From positions 40,196,066-40,260,065 of the forward strand of contig CAMGYJ010000006.1 of NCBI GenBank assembly GCA_946122785.1: DNA of 64,000 bases, in the 5' to 3' direction. The notes beneath the pieces are model-generated. The model did not search any database, had not been told where the DNA came from, and was given only the letters and a program-made list of their open reading frames with translations. Below, in pieces: positions 1 to 12,091 of the stretch (the first letter of the stretch is position 1; every line of letters begins with the position of its first letter). This DNA comes from Linum tenue. Its lineage: Eukaryota; Streptophyta; Magnoliopsida; Malpighiales; Linaceae. The translations under genes were made by a program, and so were the position numbers.

Positions 1-293
1 CAGTTCCAGCAGCAGTACTCGGCTCACCAGGCCGAGTACCAAACCCGGATGGCTGCCTATGATGAGCGCCTAAACCTCATAGAGACCCAGCAGGGGGTGA
101 CCCTGGCTCACATCGAGCGGGAGAAGGCCGATCTCGGCGTATGCAGGAGGTCCAGCCGCACCTACTCCAGCTTCTACCGGGCGAGCAGCCAGTCTGGAGG
201 ACTCCCTGGGAGGACTCTCCACTTCCACCCCCGCCAGCTGATGATGATGCCTTCATGAACGACATCGATTTGGACAACCTTGGCGATGAGTAG
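1..293 (+). pseudogene. C-terminal end of a retrotransposon ORF, frameshifted
   Basis: The first ~135 bases read in one frame as a Gln/Glu/Ala-rich, coiled-coil-like stretch (for example YDERLNLIETQQG). From about position 137 the sensible reading moves to another frame, through a proline-rich piece and an acidic tail ending DIDLDNLGDE and a TAG stop at 291-293. One frameshift therefore separates the two halves. The product is the C-terminus of the last ORF of the Gypsy element; I recognise no enzymatic domain. Confidence 0.5.
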
Positions 294-2150
294 TCTGTAC
301 TCGTCGCCCCTCAAAGTGTGGTTTTTGTTTAAGACTTTTCGTGTTTGCTCCATGTGTGTGCGGAGCTTGAACTGAGTCTGCGTTTGTTTTTTTTTCTTTT
401 TTTTTGTTTCTTTTGTGGATTGTCTATTGTGTGGCCATCTGGGCCAACTCTAATCCCTAACGCACAGTGTGCTAGTGTGTTCTTTATGTTCCCGTCGTGC
501 AGAACTGTTCCGTCATTCCCTATGTTTCCCGCTGACTGGTCCACTTCCAGTCTCCTGGCAGTATTTCAATCCGATATCATCGTTCCCCTTATCTCTCTCT
601 ATGCTCCATTGAGGGCAATGTCGTTCTTAAGTGTGGGGGTGCTTTGTATCGGTTGGAATCTATATATGTGTGCTTGGAGCCTAGTGCGCTGTCCAAATCT
701 CGAGATTTGAGGGCTCCAAGTACTGTTGTTTGCTTGATCGTATTGGCACTGTGATTTGATTGGTGAATCGAATGGTTTTCGGATTATTGCATGACAGCTT
801 GATTGTAACTAGGACAACCTATGATGTTGACTGAGACGTGCAGTAGAATTGTGTAGGGGTTCAGTTTTCAACTGTTTGCTTACCAACTGCGACTTGGATT
901 GATCACTTGTTCTTGACAGTCATTTATGCATCTAGTTCAGGGAATCAGAATGAGAGATAGAGCATATAGGTAGTCATGTGAGATTTGAGCCTGCTCGTTT
1001 CTTTCTTGTGTGATAGTTCCCTCTTCCATGATGTGTAGCATTCACGTTGTCATTAGCTAAGATGATGGAGGCATAGGAATAGCCCACGACCAAATTGACT
1101 GTCCTGATGTGTCATATCCCCTAGTCAGCCCTTTGAGCCGTGTGTTATCCTTTCTTTCGGTATACAATGGAAAATCACCCTTTTGCATCTCTTAGAAGGT
1201 TCCACAGAGTGGTTTTTACATGTTCTCTGCAATTTCTGCTGAATAAGATGTGAGGGTTGGATGTAGTTATTAAAAAGTTGGGCATGTGTTTGAAAAGTGT
1301 GCATAGGTGGTGGTTCTATCAAGAAATGAAAAAGAAAACAAAAAGAAAAAAATGAATGAAAGCAAAAGAGAGCCACCACCAAAAATCTAAATAGTGCCCA
1401 TTAAGTAGTGTTTCTAAGCAGTCTGGCTTGGAAATGCTAACATTTCGCTATTGTGCTCTAAAGAATGTGAGTAATGCAGAATGGCAGAAAGAAAGTAAAT
1501 GGTTTGATTGACTGTGATTGTGTTGGGTTGGGAAATATGGAACCTTGTGCTATGAATATTTCAACCACCTAAAAGGCATTTTCCCCATGTCCAAGACCCT
1601 AGCCAGTCATCTGAACTTGTGTCTAAGACCTACGGATTAGTTAGTGGTGACACCCCATATGTGAACTCTGACATTTAGAGGCTGCCTTCATGGTGAAGAT
1701 ACGTTAGGGATTGAGAGAATAAGCATGCGCATTTTTCGCATCAAATTGTCCTGACCCCACTGGTCGAGAGTGAGCGATTCATTTTCTCATATCATCTATA
1801 CTCTTTAACCCGGTGAGGACCTAGATTGCTCGGTCTCAATTCTGATATCTTGAGTTTTGTGCATGAGGTTACTGTCTTGAGTGAGTGGTTGAGTCATGTC
1901 TATGTTGGTTGATGAACAAAAGGGAGACTCTTCCTTTACCCGATTTTACTGCACTCGAATGTCCTCTGTTGTGGTTGTCCAGGTTGTTGTTGAAGTTGTT
2001 CATGTGATGATGTTTGAAAGCCAGTACGATTCACGTGTTCTGTGCCTCTATGATTTGTCCCCAATGTTGGTATGATTGAAATATGTGAGCTTACCTTGTA
2101 TCTAACTTGGTTTCCTTGGGGACGAGCAAACAGTTAAGTGTGGGGGAATT

Positions 2151-2700
2151 TGATGACTTGATATATACACATGCTTTTGTCCACCATTCTTATACTGTTT
2201 GAGTCTTATTTCTCGTGTTTTAGGCCGATTTCACGCTAGGTTGTTCTTGTTTGTGATATTTCAGGTCCTAGTACGTGAATGAAGGTTTGGGAACGAGTTC
2301 GGGGTCGATTGGACGAAGATTGGATGTTTGGCGAGAGGTTGAGCAAGCCACACGGGCATGCCTAAAAACCCACACAGCCGTGTGACCTGGCCGTGTGGCA
2401 CCAAATTGCACGGGCAAGCCACACTGGCCGTGTAGGGGACCCATTGTGGCCGTGTGAGGGTTCGGTGATTTCCACACGGGCAGCCTGGAAATCCACACGA
2501 CCGTGTAGCGAACCCGAAGCCACTTAATCGAAACGCCGCGTTTTGCACACTCACACGGGCAGCTGGGAAAGTCACACGGCCGTGTGGCCTGGCCGTGTGG
2601 TGGGGAAAATCTGGGTTTTAACCCAATTTCGAGCCAAAGGAGAGGGAATTGACTTTTTGGAGCAAAAACAGAGCCCTAGAGAGAGAAAGTGCGGAGAAAA
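2151..2700 (+). repeat. Gypsy LTR, 5' part, truncated
   Basis: The LTR starts TGATGACTTG right after the purine tract GTGTGGGGGAATT. It shares a block near TTTCAGGTCCTAG with the LTRs at 54886 and 55312-56694. Between 2340 and 2605 it carries many copies of CACACGGCCGTGTGG-like palindromes and half-sites. It loses LTR character near 2700, where an AT-rich tandem array begins, so the 3' end is missing or replaced. Confidence 0.65.
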
Positions 2701-3085
2701 ATCAATACTATTATGCTTGTGAAAAATCAATACTATTCGAGAAATAATAATACTACAATTTCACAAAACATCAATAATACCATTGCATATTTGATCAATA
2801 TCAATACATGCAAATCAATACCATTACATGATAATCAATACCAATGAAAAAAAACAATTCCAATGCGGAAAACACTACACTACAGAAAAAGAACACTACC
2901 ATTTTACAAAAAAGCAATACGCTTACATAATAATCAATACCAAGGCAAAAAAAAAAACAATACCAATTCGAAAAAACACTACCACTATGGAAAAATCACC
3001 ACCAATGCCGAAAAAACCGTACCAATTCGAGAAAAAAACACCACCACTACAAAAAAATCACTACCAATGTGAAAAAAACAGATCT
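2700..3085. repeat. Degenerate AATCAATACCA / GAAAAAA tandem array
   Basis: A strongly strand-asymmetric array of short units (about 19-24 bases), each combining CAATACCA or CACTACCA with an A-run such as GAAAAAAA. The plus strand has very few G or T in places. It has open frames only because stops are rare in the repeat; no gene is indicated. A GA-rich stretch (3140-3180) and GGTGG-rich DNA (3190-3300) follow, with no recognisable gene. Confidence 0.7.
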
Positions 3086-3349
3086 ATGATTTTTATTCAT
3101 CCTACATTTTCCAGCCACAGCCGTCCACCACAATTGTCTTCCAGAGAGAGAGAAAGAGAGAGAGAGTGAGAGAGAGAAGGCAGCGGGAGGGTGTCCGCAG
3201 CGATGGTGAAGGGTAACCGGAGTGGAGGGTGGCCGCCGACAGTGGGAGGTTGGTCGAGGGTGGTCGGCTTTGGGAGGGTGGCCGCCAGCGGAGGAAGGGA
3301 ACCACCAACAGGAGAGCTGTTGACGCGATAGAGAATAGGGTTGGCGTAT

Positions 3350-4638
3350 GGTTTAGATATATAATATATATAAATTAATTTTTTAAGGGATAAAAATAAG
3401 ATGTGGTATTTTTTATTCTCAAAATTACTCTTAATCTAATTTTCACCGTCAAATTAACTTAAGTTGAAATAGAGATAATAAAGTCTGTAAATTTTAATAG
3501 CTATCGTGATTACTCAATTTAATGATTTCCTTAACTTTCTTCAACAAATCGATATTTAAATTAACTAGTTTACGAAAGGCTTGCAAAGTACTCGGTGGAG
3601 CACACCTACTTCATGAGCAATATCGCACCTTTATAATTCTGCACGTGACAATTATAAACATTGAACGAAGGGCAGCTTTTGATTTTTCCAAGCACGTGAC
3701 AATTGATGAACATTCAAAGAAGGGTCGTTTCTTATTTTTCGAACTTTTTTTATTTACTAATTGGATGGCCACCTGCCAGTTCCCATAACTGGTTTTATTA
3801 TACTTGCTTATAACCCAGCCAATTAGCTAGAATGTTCATATTTGATTATTTATATTTTTATGTTACGTTTTAAATTTATTAACATATTTAATTTTATTGA
3901 TAATCATTCAATCAAAATGATACATAAACAAAAAAATATATAGGTTGAACATTTGGAGAAATATCACAATCATTTAAGAATATGAAATATAAAAATGTAT
4001 AATTGAACTCATTTTCATAGTGATAATTAAGTCCCCGATAAAATGCTATTAATTAGTTGATTGTCAAGAAAGATAGAGTATAAAAGCTCACTAAAATTCC
4101 CACATAACCCATAGATAGAGTATCAAACCTTACAATCCTACATAAAGGGGTCAATGCTCTCCTTTTAGGAAAAATATGTCACTAATCAAAAAGAAATGGA
4201 GAGTAGTTGATTGAAGTCCACTATATACTAACAACTCATCTAAGAGAGGACATCAAAACTTGAGAGCAAACGACAAAATTAGGGTTACCTCCAATATACT
4301 AATAGACTTGATCGAAGTAATAATTCACAAAATTAGACACTCCTTCTATAAGTTCCAGTAGGTTGAATAATGAATCGACCTACTTCAGTAAATCAATCAA
4401 TGATTCCTCGTTTTAAGATAAAAATAGGTTGTAATAGCTGCAAAAACCATAAACCTAAAGATGCAATAAACACCATTCTTCGTCATACAACCAAATTTTT
4501 ATCCACTCTATCTTCAACCTCAAGAGCCATATGGTTCAAACAAAAATTCAATTTCTTATCCTCCTTCTGGAACTCCATTTATTGAACTCCATTCTATTCG
4601 GATTTATATCGAAGTTGAAATGTTCTACTTGCATAGCT
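3350..4638. other. AT-rich intergenic DNA, no gene seen
   Basis: Only short ORFs without recognisable domains are present. The longest (4370-4585, 71 codons) resembles no family I know and has ordinary AT-rich composition. Confidence 0.6.
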
Positions 4639-4910
4639 TGTAACACCTTAGGCAAATCCCACATCGACAAAGCACAGGAGAGATCCATGGTTCATAAGTA
4701 GGAAACCGACCTTAACTTACAAGACGCGTTTTGGGGTGAAATGGAGGAGTTCTTGTGAGAACTCCGAAGTTAAACGTGCTCAGTGTGGAGTACAACAAGG
4801 ATGAGTGACTTTATGGGAAGGCACCTTGAATTGCACCCCAAGTCAAAAATCGTGAGGGTCGAGGGCCAAAGCGGACAGTATCTTGTCGGGAAAAGGTTAG
4901 GGATGTTACA
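4639..4910 (+). mobile_element. Solo LTR of a Cassandra-type TRIM carrying 5S rRNA-like sequence
   Basis: A 272-bp unit beginning TGTAACACC and ending GATGTTACA, flanked on both sides by the 5-bp duplication TAGCT (4634-4638 and 4911-4915). Positions 4758-4840 match the 3' two thirds of plant 5S rRNA: ACTCCGAAGTTAAACGTGCT, then a diverged box C region GGATGAGTGACTTTATGGG, then TTGCACCCC. The following GCCAAAGCGGACAGTATC is also typical of Cassandra LTRs. Cassandra elements are short non-autonomous LTR retrotransposons whose LTRs carry a 5S-derived pol III promoter. There is no internal region, so this is a solo LTR left by LTR-LTR recombination. It is not a functional 5S gene: the 5' third and several promoter bases differ. 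Confidence 0.88.
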
Positions 4911-5254
4911 TAGCTTAAATCCCAAACAATAACATCGTAGTGCCAAGAAATACCGGAAGATTGATTTTCAAAGGCGGCCTTGTACTGGGAAGTGAAAAGG
5001 GTGCCACTATTGCATGATGTAGGGAATTTCAAAGAAAGTTAGAAAGAGATATGAACAAAGATAAAAAAAACAAAAAATTTATATTTAAATTGAAAAATAA
5101 ATACGGTAAACTTAGTGGGTTTGCTAATCATGATGAAAAAGTCCTCAACTTTTAAAAGTTTAACTCCGTGTATGTTTTGTATTAAAAAAAGGTTTACAAC
5201 AAATTTGTTTAGTGTAATTGGTTGTGATTGTTGTCTTTGTTAAAAAAGGCTCGG

Positions 5255-7120
5255 GTTTTTTTTTTATAAAAGATAATCATATATTGATCCAAACAAATAG
5301 ATAGTTACATCCTGCAATTCAGCCAGGTCTGAAAATCAAACAAACGACTCATAGTCAGGTACAATGCGAGGGCCTGTCTAGCCACCATATGGGCTACCCT
5401 ATTACGACGTCGACCTACAAATCGAACACTAAACCCGGAATGGCTGGCAAAGTACTGCACCATTTCTTCAAGAATAGCACCCATCCGGTTATCTCCAGTA
5501 TCAGCCCGATTGATTTTATCAATAATCACTTTGACATCTCCCTCAAATCTTACGTCCGTAAATCCATGCTCCAGACACCAAAGCATAGCCTCCTGGAAGA
5601 CAAGCAGTTCTACAACCATGGGGTCAACAAGTAAAGGAAACTGAAGCCCCTTAACCATAAGGATATCCCTATCTGGGTTTATAAGCATCATACCTCTTTC
5701 CGAATGAGATCCACTCCTAACAGCCCCATCCCACATTCAAACAACACTAGTGTCTCCAACTGGACTTAGTTGTCGTACAACAGAAATGGCAGTATGAGAA
5801 GCTCCCTCCTTTGGCAAACTAGCCCATTCCTCATATTGCCAATGAAACTGCCGCATCAAAGCAGGGATCCCAAACTGTTTGCCCTCAAAGACAACCTAGT
5901 TACGCGACCGCCAGAGGACAGCTACAACCGCCATAAAGAGCGTCATTTGATGGATTAAAGCCATCAGCCTCTTAAGAAAAAAAGGGAATGTAGGGCGAGG
6001 CAATCCATCACCCAGATACTCCGGCCCTGAATAATCCCAAAGAGCACGCACCACCGGAAAGTAAAGATACAAATGCTCCATGGTCTCAGGAGCCTCCCAG
6101 CAAACCGGGCATCCGGGAAGCACAGGGACTTTTTTCTCGATGAGGGCTTCAGTCTGGGCAGAATACAATTGAGGAGCTACCAGACAAATACTTTCAACTT
6201 AGGGGGAATATCAGCCTCTCACAACTGATTCCAGCTGGACTTATCCATCCAACTTACCGACGACTTCCAGCGACCCTTCCTCCTATATAGAGAGACGGCC
6301 AAATGGTAACCCGACTTGACAGAGAAAACTCCATCAATAGTGTCATGCCAAATCAGCCTATCCTCCACATTCAGGCGAGGAAGAGGAATACTCTTGATGG
6401 AAATGCAGGTAGGGGGGTCAAACCATTGGCCAAGTTTGAGGTCACACCAACGCCCCTCCCCCTGGCAGATAACCTCAGCAACAGGCAGGTCATACCCAGC
6501 CGGCAAGACCTGAGGGTTATACCTAGGGGGATCAAGCTGGAGACAAGGTATCCAGTTGGAATGAAGCAGGCAAGCTGACTGGCCATTACCAATTTGCCAA
6601 CGTAAACCCATCTTCAATAACTGACGACCAAACAAGACACTCTGCGAACCTCACGAAGGGCGAGAGCGAGCCGTCGCTTTGAGGAAGGTCTAATTCGGAA
6701 AATACTAAGTTCCTCATACTCGTTCAAGACCTCAATCAAATTCTCACACTCCTGGAGAGTAGCTCACAGGAATAAATAAGAAATCATCAGCAAAGAACAT
6801 GTGCAAGATCCGGGGGGGAGGGGCACGAGGAGCCACCTTTACACCCTCAAGCCGTTTTTCCGAAATAGCCTTGCAAAGTAGGGCTGCAAACCCTTCTGTG
6901 CAAAGCACAAACAAGAGAGGGGAAATAGGATCACCCTGACGTAGCCCCCTAGAGGGAGTGAAGTAACCCGAAGGAGTATCATTCATTAGAACAAAAAAAG
7001 AAGATGATCGGAGACATTCGTGTATCCATCCTTGCCAAACGGAGTTAAATCCCATCTTGGCCAAAACCGCAAGAAGAAACGGCCATTCGACTCTATCATA
7101 GGCCTTTTCCATGTCAACCT
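5255..7120 (-). mobile_element. L1-type LINE, 5'-truncated, with 15-bp TSD
   Basis: Minus-strand LINE ending in a poly-A tail (T-run at 5255-5264 on the plus strand). A perfect 15-bp duplication, TTAAAAAAGGCTCGG, flanks it at 5240-5254 and 7121-7135. The copy starts inside the reverse transcriptase (5' truncation) and also has an internal deletion near 6640-6745, where the RT palm is joined to sequence well downstream. Truncation, poly-A tail and TSD together indicate target-primed reverse transcription. Confidence 0.92.
5305..7112 (-). pseudogene. LINE ORF2 fragments: RT, zf-RVT, RNase H
   Basis: Read from 7112 downward. 7112-6744 is RT palm sequence with AYDRVEW, the motif GLRQGDPISPLLFVL and the catalytic FADDFLF. 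6635-6219 corresponds to the region after the RT (LKMGLRWQIGNGQ, then VKSGYHLAV). 6168-5896 carries the zf-RVT knuckle CPVCWEAPETMEH. 5736-5305 is an RNase H domain with ELLVFQEAMLWCLEHGF and FEGDVKVIID, ending near VAHMVARQA. Stops and frameshifts separate the pieces and part of the RT is deleted, so it is inactive. Confidence 0.88.
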
Positions 7121-7598
7121 TTAAAAAAGGCTCGGTATTAAATCTTCATATTGATATTTTTTATATAAAATAAATACTTAATTGTAAAGACCAAATTGTC
7201 TTTATTACTTTCATTCCCATGGCTAGGTATTACGGGAAAGCTTAATTTTCACCACGAGATAACTCTCAATGGATTGATGCGTTTCACTCCACCTACTATA
7301 TTTTTTGAACGAATACATCCTTCTATTATGATTATTAACAAATAAGTTCCACGAATGGTATTGTGTATATATAAATTTTATGTAAAAAATTCATTCCAAG
7401 TTGGTTATTGATGGGGTTTATCCGTAGTTAACAAGCACGCCGCTGATAACTAGATATATCTTTTTGTCAAACAATCCATCTTTTGACCCTAAAATAAGAG
7501 AAGATATCATAATTCCATGGTACACTAAAGAAGCGAAAGACAAATTTTCAACTTTTACATAGTTATAGTTATCCATAAATATACGTTCACGCAGTACC

Positions 7599-7990
7599 TT
7601 CTACGGTACCCCGAGTGAAATTCGGTGTACCGCATACCTTGAGTATGAAAACGCTATCTAGATCACGAATTAGGAGGATTTTTGGGCATGATACTATACC
7701 CTTACCCTTAATGAATGAATCCTAGGTCCTAATTATCTAAATCATAAACTATAAACCCTAAGATGGTGCATTGATTTTTTTGCCTACATTTGGACGAATC
7801 ATAACCGTCGATTATTGTTGCTAATTAAATTGATCTTGGTGTATAAGATTTAGAAAATTAATACCTTGATTTTGATCTTTAAGGGTTAGAGTGTAGTATC
7901 ATGTCCGAAAGATCAGTCAATTCAAGTTCTGGATAGCGTTTTCTTACTCAAGGTATGCGTACCCCGGATTTCACCCAAGGTACCGTAGAA
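7599..7990. mobile_element. MITE-like element with ~65-bp terminal inverted repeats
   Basis: The left end (TTCTACGGTACC... to about 7662) is repeated in reverse complement at about 7927-7990. The arms share TCTACGGTACC, GCATACCTTGAGTA and GAAAACGCTATC. The ~260-bp centre is AT-rich with no coding capacity. I could not identify a matching target-site duplication, so the superfamily is open; the long inverted repeats would suit a Mutator-like MITE. Confidence 0.65.
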
Positions 7991-10063
7991 CTCCCCATAT
8001 ATATATGTATATGGTTCAAGTTAGCGTACGCTCGTTAAGTTTTGTTATTTATATCATAAATTAATCGGAGTTCGGTATGATATTATAACCTAACTTTTAA
8101 TGGATGAATCTCGATCATCAATTCTCTAACCTGAACCATAAGATTCATTTAATCTGCAAATGAAAATCAATGGCTCTGATTCGTGGAAATTATCAAAATA
8201 CAAATAATAGGTGTGAACACAAACGTATAGCGTATGCCGGACGTACCTTTGATTAAAAATCATAGAATTTGAGTTTGGATATGTCATTTGAGCGATCTAT
8301 TTGTTCATATATTTGGACGAGCTTGGAAGTGTAAGTGGTCAGAAGGTAAACCTTTCAAAATCCTCTATTTATGTTAGCTTTAATGTTTCTGATCAGGAAC
8401 GCGTGGCTTTGGGAGCCTATCTTGGAGTGGCTGACTCGAATGTCCTTGACAAGTACCTGGGTCTTCCGGTTCATATTCAGCGATCTAAAACACAAACCTT
8501 CCGGTTTATAGAAGAGGGGTTGGCTAGCCGTATCCGGTCTTGGAAAGCGAAAGCCATGTCATTGGCAGCAAAGGAAACTGTGATCAAGTCATTGGATCTA
8601 CTACTTCGAATTATGCTATGTCTTCCTTTAGGCATCCCTCCTTCACCCGCCGCAGATTAAATGGAAAGCTCTCTCGGTTTTTGTGGGCTGTTCAGGACAA
8701 GGAGGATGGGATGCATTGGCTTTCATGGCAGGAGGTTTGTTAAAACAAGTTTTCCGGGGGACTTGGATTTTGGGATTTTGAGCGATTCAATATTGCCCCA
8801 CTCGCTAAACAGGATTGGAGGGTTCTCATGAACTCGCAGTCAATGCTGCCCAAGCTGTACCGAGCAAGATATCACACTCACTCTTCATTTATGGAGGCGA
8901 GATTGGGGCCATGACCATCTTGGGCTTGGAAGGGCATTTTAGCAGGGAGGGGTTTGCTTATTCGCGGGCTTCGGTGGCGTATCGGGGATGGGACGCGCGA
9001 TTCAAGTACTTGCAGATAAGTGGCTTCCTACTATACCTCCCTCTTCACATTTGCTACGCCAGGATGTAGATCACTGTCCAATCTTTCTTTCTGACCTTAT
9101 TTGTCCCTTTACCTGGCCATGGAATATCCTGCTGCTTGAGAACTTGTTTGTCCCTGCTTCGATGTCCTTAATTCTTTCTATTCCCTTGGTCTTGATTCCT
9201 TGTTAAGATAAACTCATTTGGCACCACTCTCCTAATGGGGAGTACACTGTTAAGACTGATACCATGTGCTATCTAATGAACTTCTTGTTGTTAATCCCCC
9301 TCCTCCGTTGCCTTATGACTGCAGATTTTGGAAGCTACTATGGAGCACCGCACTCCCGCCCAAGCTCAAGTTTTTTTTTGGTGGAGATTAGTTTGGGGCT
9401 TTCTCCATGTTGGTTCGGTTCTGAAGGTCAAGAGGCTTGTTACGGACGACACTTGTCCTGTCTTCATCCGTGGGAGCTGAATCCATTATGCACTCCTTCC
9501 TACATTGTCTGGTAGCATTACAACTTTGAGATTTAGCTGGTTTGGGTTCCCTTCATTAACGGCTGATGGGTCTTTCCCATTTGGATTGTTGGAATTTCTT
9601 GTTTTTCTCTTGTCATCTTACCAAGAGTGAGATTGCTGATGTTGTTTTCCTTTGCTGGCGAGTGTAGAAATCGCGATGCTAGGCAATCCACAAGCATATC
9701 TAGTACAATGGACGAGCGCTTCATCGGCAATTCCAAGCTCAAGTCGATCAGTGGCAACTTACTTCTTCCCTTCTAACGCTTCATAGAAATGGAGATGGGC
9801 AGTTTAGTTCACGTCCAAGAGTTAGGCAAGGGTCGCACCTCAGGCCTCGGGATGGTGTTTGCCCACCAGGTGGCATTCTCGTCAGATTTGATGGTGCTTG
9901 GAAGAAAGATGTAGGTGGAGGAACCGAGTTTGCTGGTTTCTCAAATCAAGGTGAGTTGATCTTTGCCTTTGGGAAGTTTTACCCTGGTATTATTAACCCA
10001 TTTATATATGAACTATTAGCTCTTCGAGATGCGGTGCACTGGTGTTTGACGCATGGTTTTTAT

Positions 10064-10140
<77 letters not shown>
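10064..10140. repeat. (TCTA)n microsatellite, ~19 units
   Basis: An uninterrupted TCTA tetranucleotide run covering the 5' terminus of the Helitron. It probably grew from a short TCTATCTA seed at the element end. This is a likely polymorphic length marker. Confidence 0.95.
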
Positions 10141-12091
10141 ACATAATATTATGGCAATTCAAAAGTAATTGTTTGCCACCTAAGCACTTGGAGAGCTCAC
10201 AAATTGCCAAGGTGGACAATATTTTTACAAAAAGAAAAATAGTTATTGATATATTTATGGAGCTATCTCTCTCTTCATTTAATATTTCATTTCCCTTTTA
10301 TCCTTTTTTTTTTGTATTATCAATGTACACAATAATAAATAATGTATGAAAAGTGACATATATTACATTTGTTATCTCTAACGTTTTTTAATATTATTTT
10401 TCTTTTCCAATACTTCTTTTATGTTTTGGTTTTACTTTTGCATTGTATAGATGTACGCAACAATAGACTAATGTCTTTGAGTCACACATATAACTTTTTT
10501 CTTAACCAAAAAAATATCTTATTAAAGCTCACTAAGTAAATTTTTAACTCACTTTTACAATAATTTACAAATATGTTACATTTTGATGAACAATTTATAC
10601 AAACACACATACATAATAACATTTATCGCGACAAAATAACGATGAAAATTAAAGAGAGAAACAAGAAACGTTTGAATAGAAACTTGACAAAGCAATAAAA
10701 TCTATTTCTTAACAAAAACCTTATTCATTCTAATTAAGTGAAAAATATGAATCATAGGTGCAATAATTTACAATGTATCCTAAGTTCAAATTACTAATAT
10801 TTTGCATTTTTGCTCTAGATCGTGTTAATTTAGCAAACTCTACTGAAGTTTTACGTCAATTGTTAAGAAATTTAATTTTCAGACTTGGAGTAATAAATTT
10901 TCAAGGATTATAAATCAAAAAATTTAAAATGACTTCGTATGATTGTTGATGAACTTGACTTCATATCTTAAGATGAAAAAAGAGATACATTAAAAAATGA
11001 TACATGTGAAAGTTAAATGAATCTTTGCTAAACTGTATGTTAAACATCATGTGTTCATCAACCACTGACCTATGAAGCAAGATTAGAGAAGTTAATCATC
11101 GTAAGAGATATGATCTTTCTTAGCAAACACATACATTTTTTTTTTGCAATAAAACACATGCATAAATAATAATATATTTACGAAATAAAATAATTCGATG
11201 AAAATTCAATGGAGCAAGAATAGATCACCTCATTGGATAAATGACGATGATAAGTAAGAATAACTTTTCTCTCACTTATAATATGTCCTTCCATCCCTTA
11301 TTTTCTTTTACAATTGTTCATATTTCCCTTATTTTCTTAACATTTTACAAATCCCGATAAAAAACAAGCATTAATTGCACTGAAAAATAATTAATCTCTT
11401 TTTAATATATATGCTTATATATTGACAATAAATGTGGCAATACAAAAAATGCATATATTAGTATAAGTAATGAAGTTTTTATTTCTAAACAAATACCAAA
11501 CATAAATAAATTTTAGAAAATGGAGGTTCTACAAGTTGTAAAATTATACACTAACGCATTATATTAAGATCAAAATTCGTATATGAGTATCTTGGATTTA
11601 GATTCTAAAACAATATATAAACAACGACAATGAGTCTTAGTTAGTCCAAATTAAATTTCAGAAATTAGCAATTGATACATATTGTATAAAAGACTGAATA
11701 CAAATAAGATCTTACAGTAAACTTATGAACATTCAAAGTGTCAACTTTAAATTGGGATGAAGAAATTTATCCAATAATGAAGTATATATACAAAGAAACT
11801 CTCCATAAGATGTCCTCATCTGAACAACATGGTTTCATAATAAGATAGAAAAAATTGTACATGGACGTGGTATACCTTTGTGACATGGTTTATGATTAGA
11901 GAATTCAAACAGTATAAGTGAATGTGCTAAGTATTGGGAATTTTCAATATATAGATACACCACATACTCACTTATCAATACAAAATATAATAAATTTAGA
12001 AGTTCTAAAATAGTTTAAACATATAGATAAATTGAATTAATGTCAACGATAAAATGAAACTCTCCTGCCAACGGGCCGGGTGAAAAGCTAG
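10068..12091 (+). mobile_element. Non-autonomous Helitron inside LINE RNase H
   Basis: It begins TCTATC after an A and ends AAAAGCTAG before a T, the Helitron rule of insertion between A and T without target duplication. A GC-rich hairpin (CCTGCC, loop AACG, GGCCGG, one mismatch) sits about 12 bases before CTAG, as expected for a Helitron 3' end. Joining the flanks (TCTA + TTAATTTC) restores LINE RNase H in frame as FYS-I-NFCGD. The interior is AT-rich, with no Rep/helicase sequence, so the copy depended on enzymes supplied elsewhere. Confidence 0.87.

Larger units (their letters stand above)
1..2700 (+). mobile_element. Ty3/Gypsy (Athila/Tat group) element, 3' end
   Basis: This is the 3' part of a plus-strand LTR retrotransposon cut by the window edge. 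It holds the end of a coding region (to 293), about 1.85 kb of noncoding DNA, a purine tract next to the LTR at about 2136-2150, and the start of an LTR at 2151. A second purine tract of the same kind lies at 632-641, just after a GGGCAATGTCG block. The noncoding part shares long blocks with 23040-24730 and 53250-54885 of this window, which places all three in one group. Assignment to the Athila/Tat (non-chromovirus) group rests on the integrase joined to the 22-25 kb copy and is inference for this copy. Confidence 0.75.

Noticed and set aside
2828..3169. Lys/Thr/Asn-rich ORFs at 2.8-3.2 kb
   Set aside because: They are translations of the degenerate A-rich tandem array and have no independent support.
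4758..4840. A functional 5S rRNA gene
   Set aside because: The 5' third is missing, promoter boxes are mutated, and it lies inside an LTR with a TSD, so it is transposon-borne.
10053..10349. Proteins with IYLS repeats
   Set aside because: They are translations of the (TCTA)n microsatellite.
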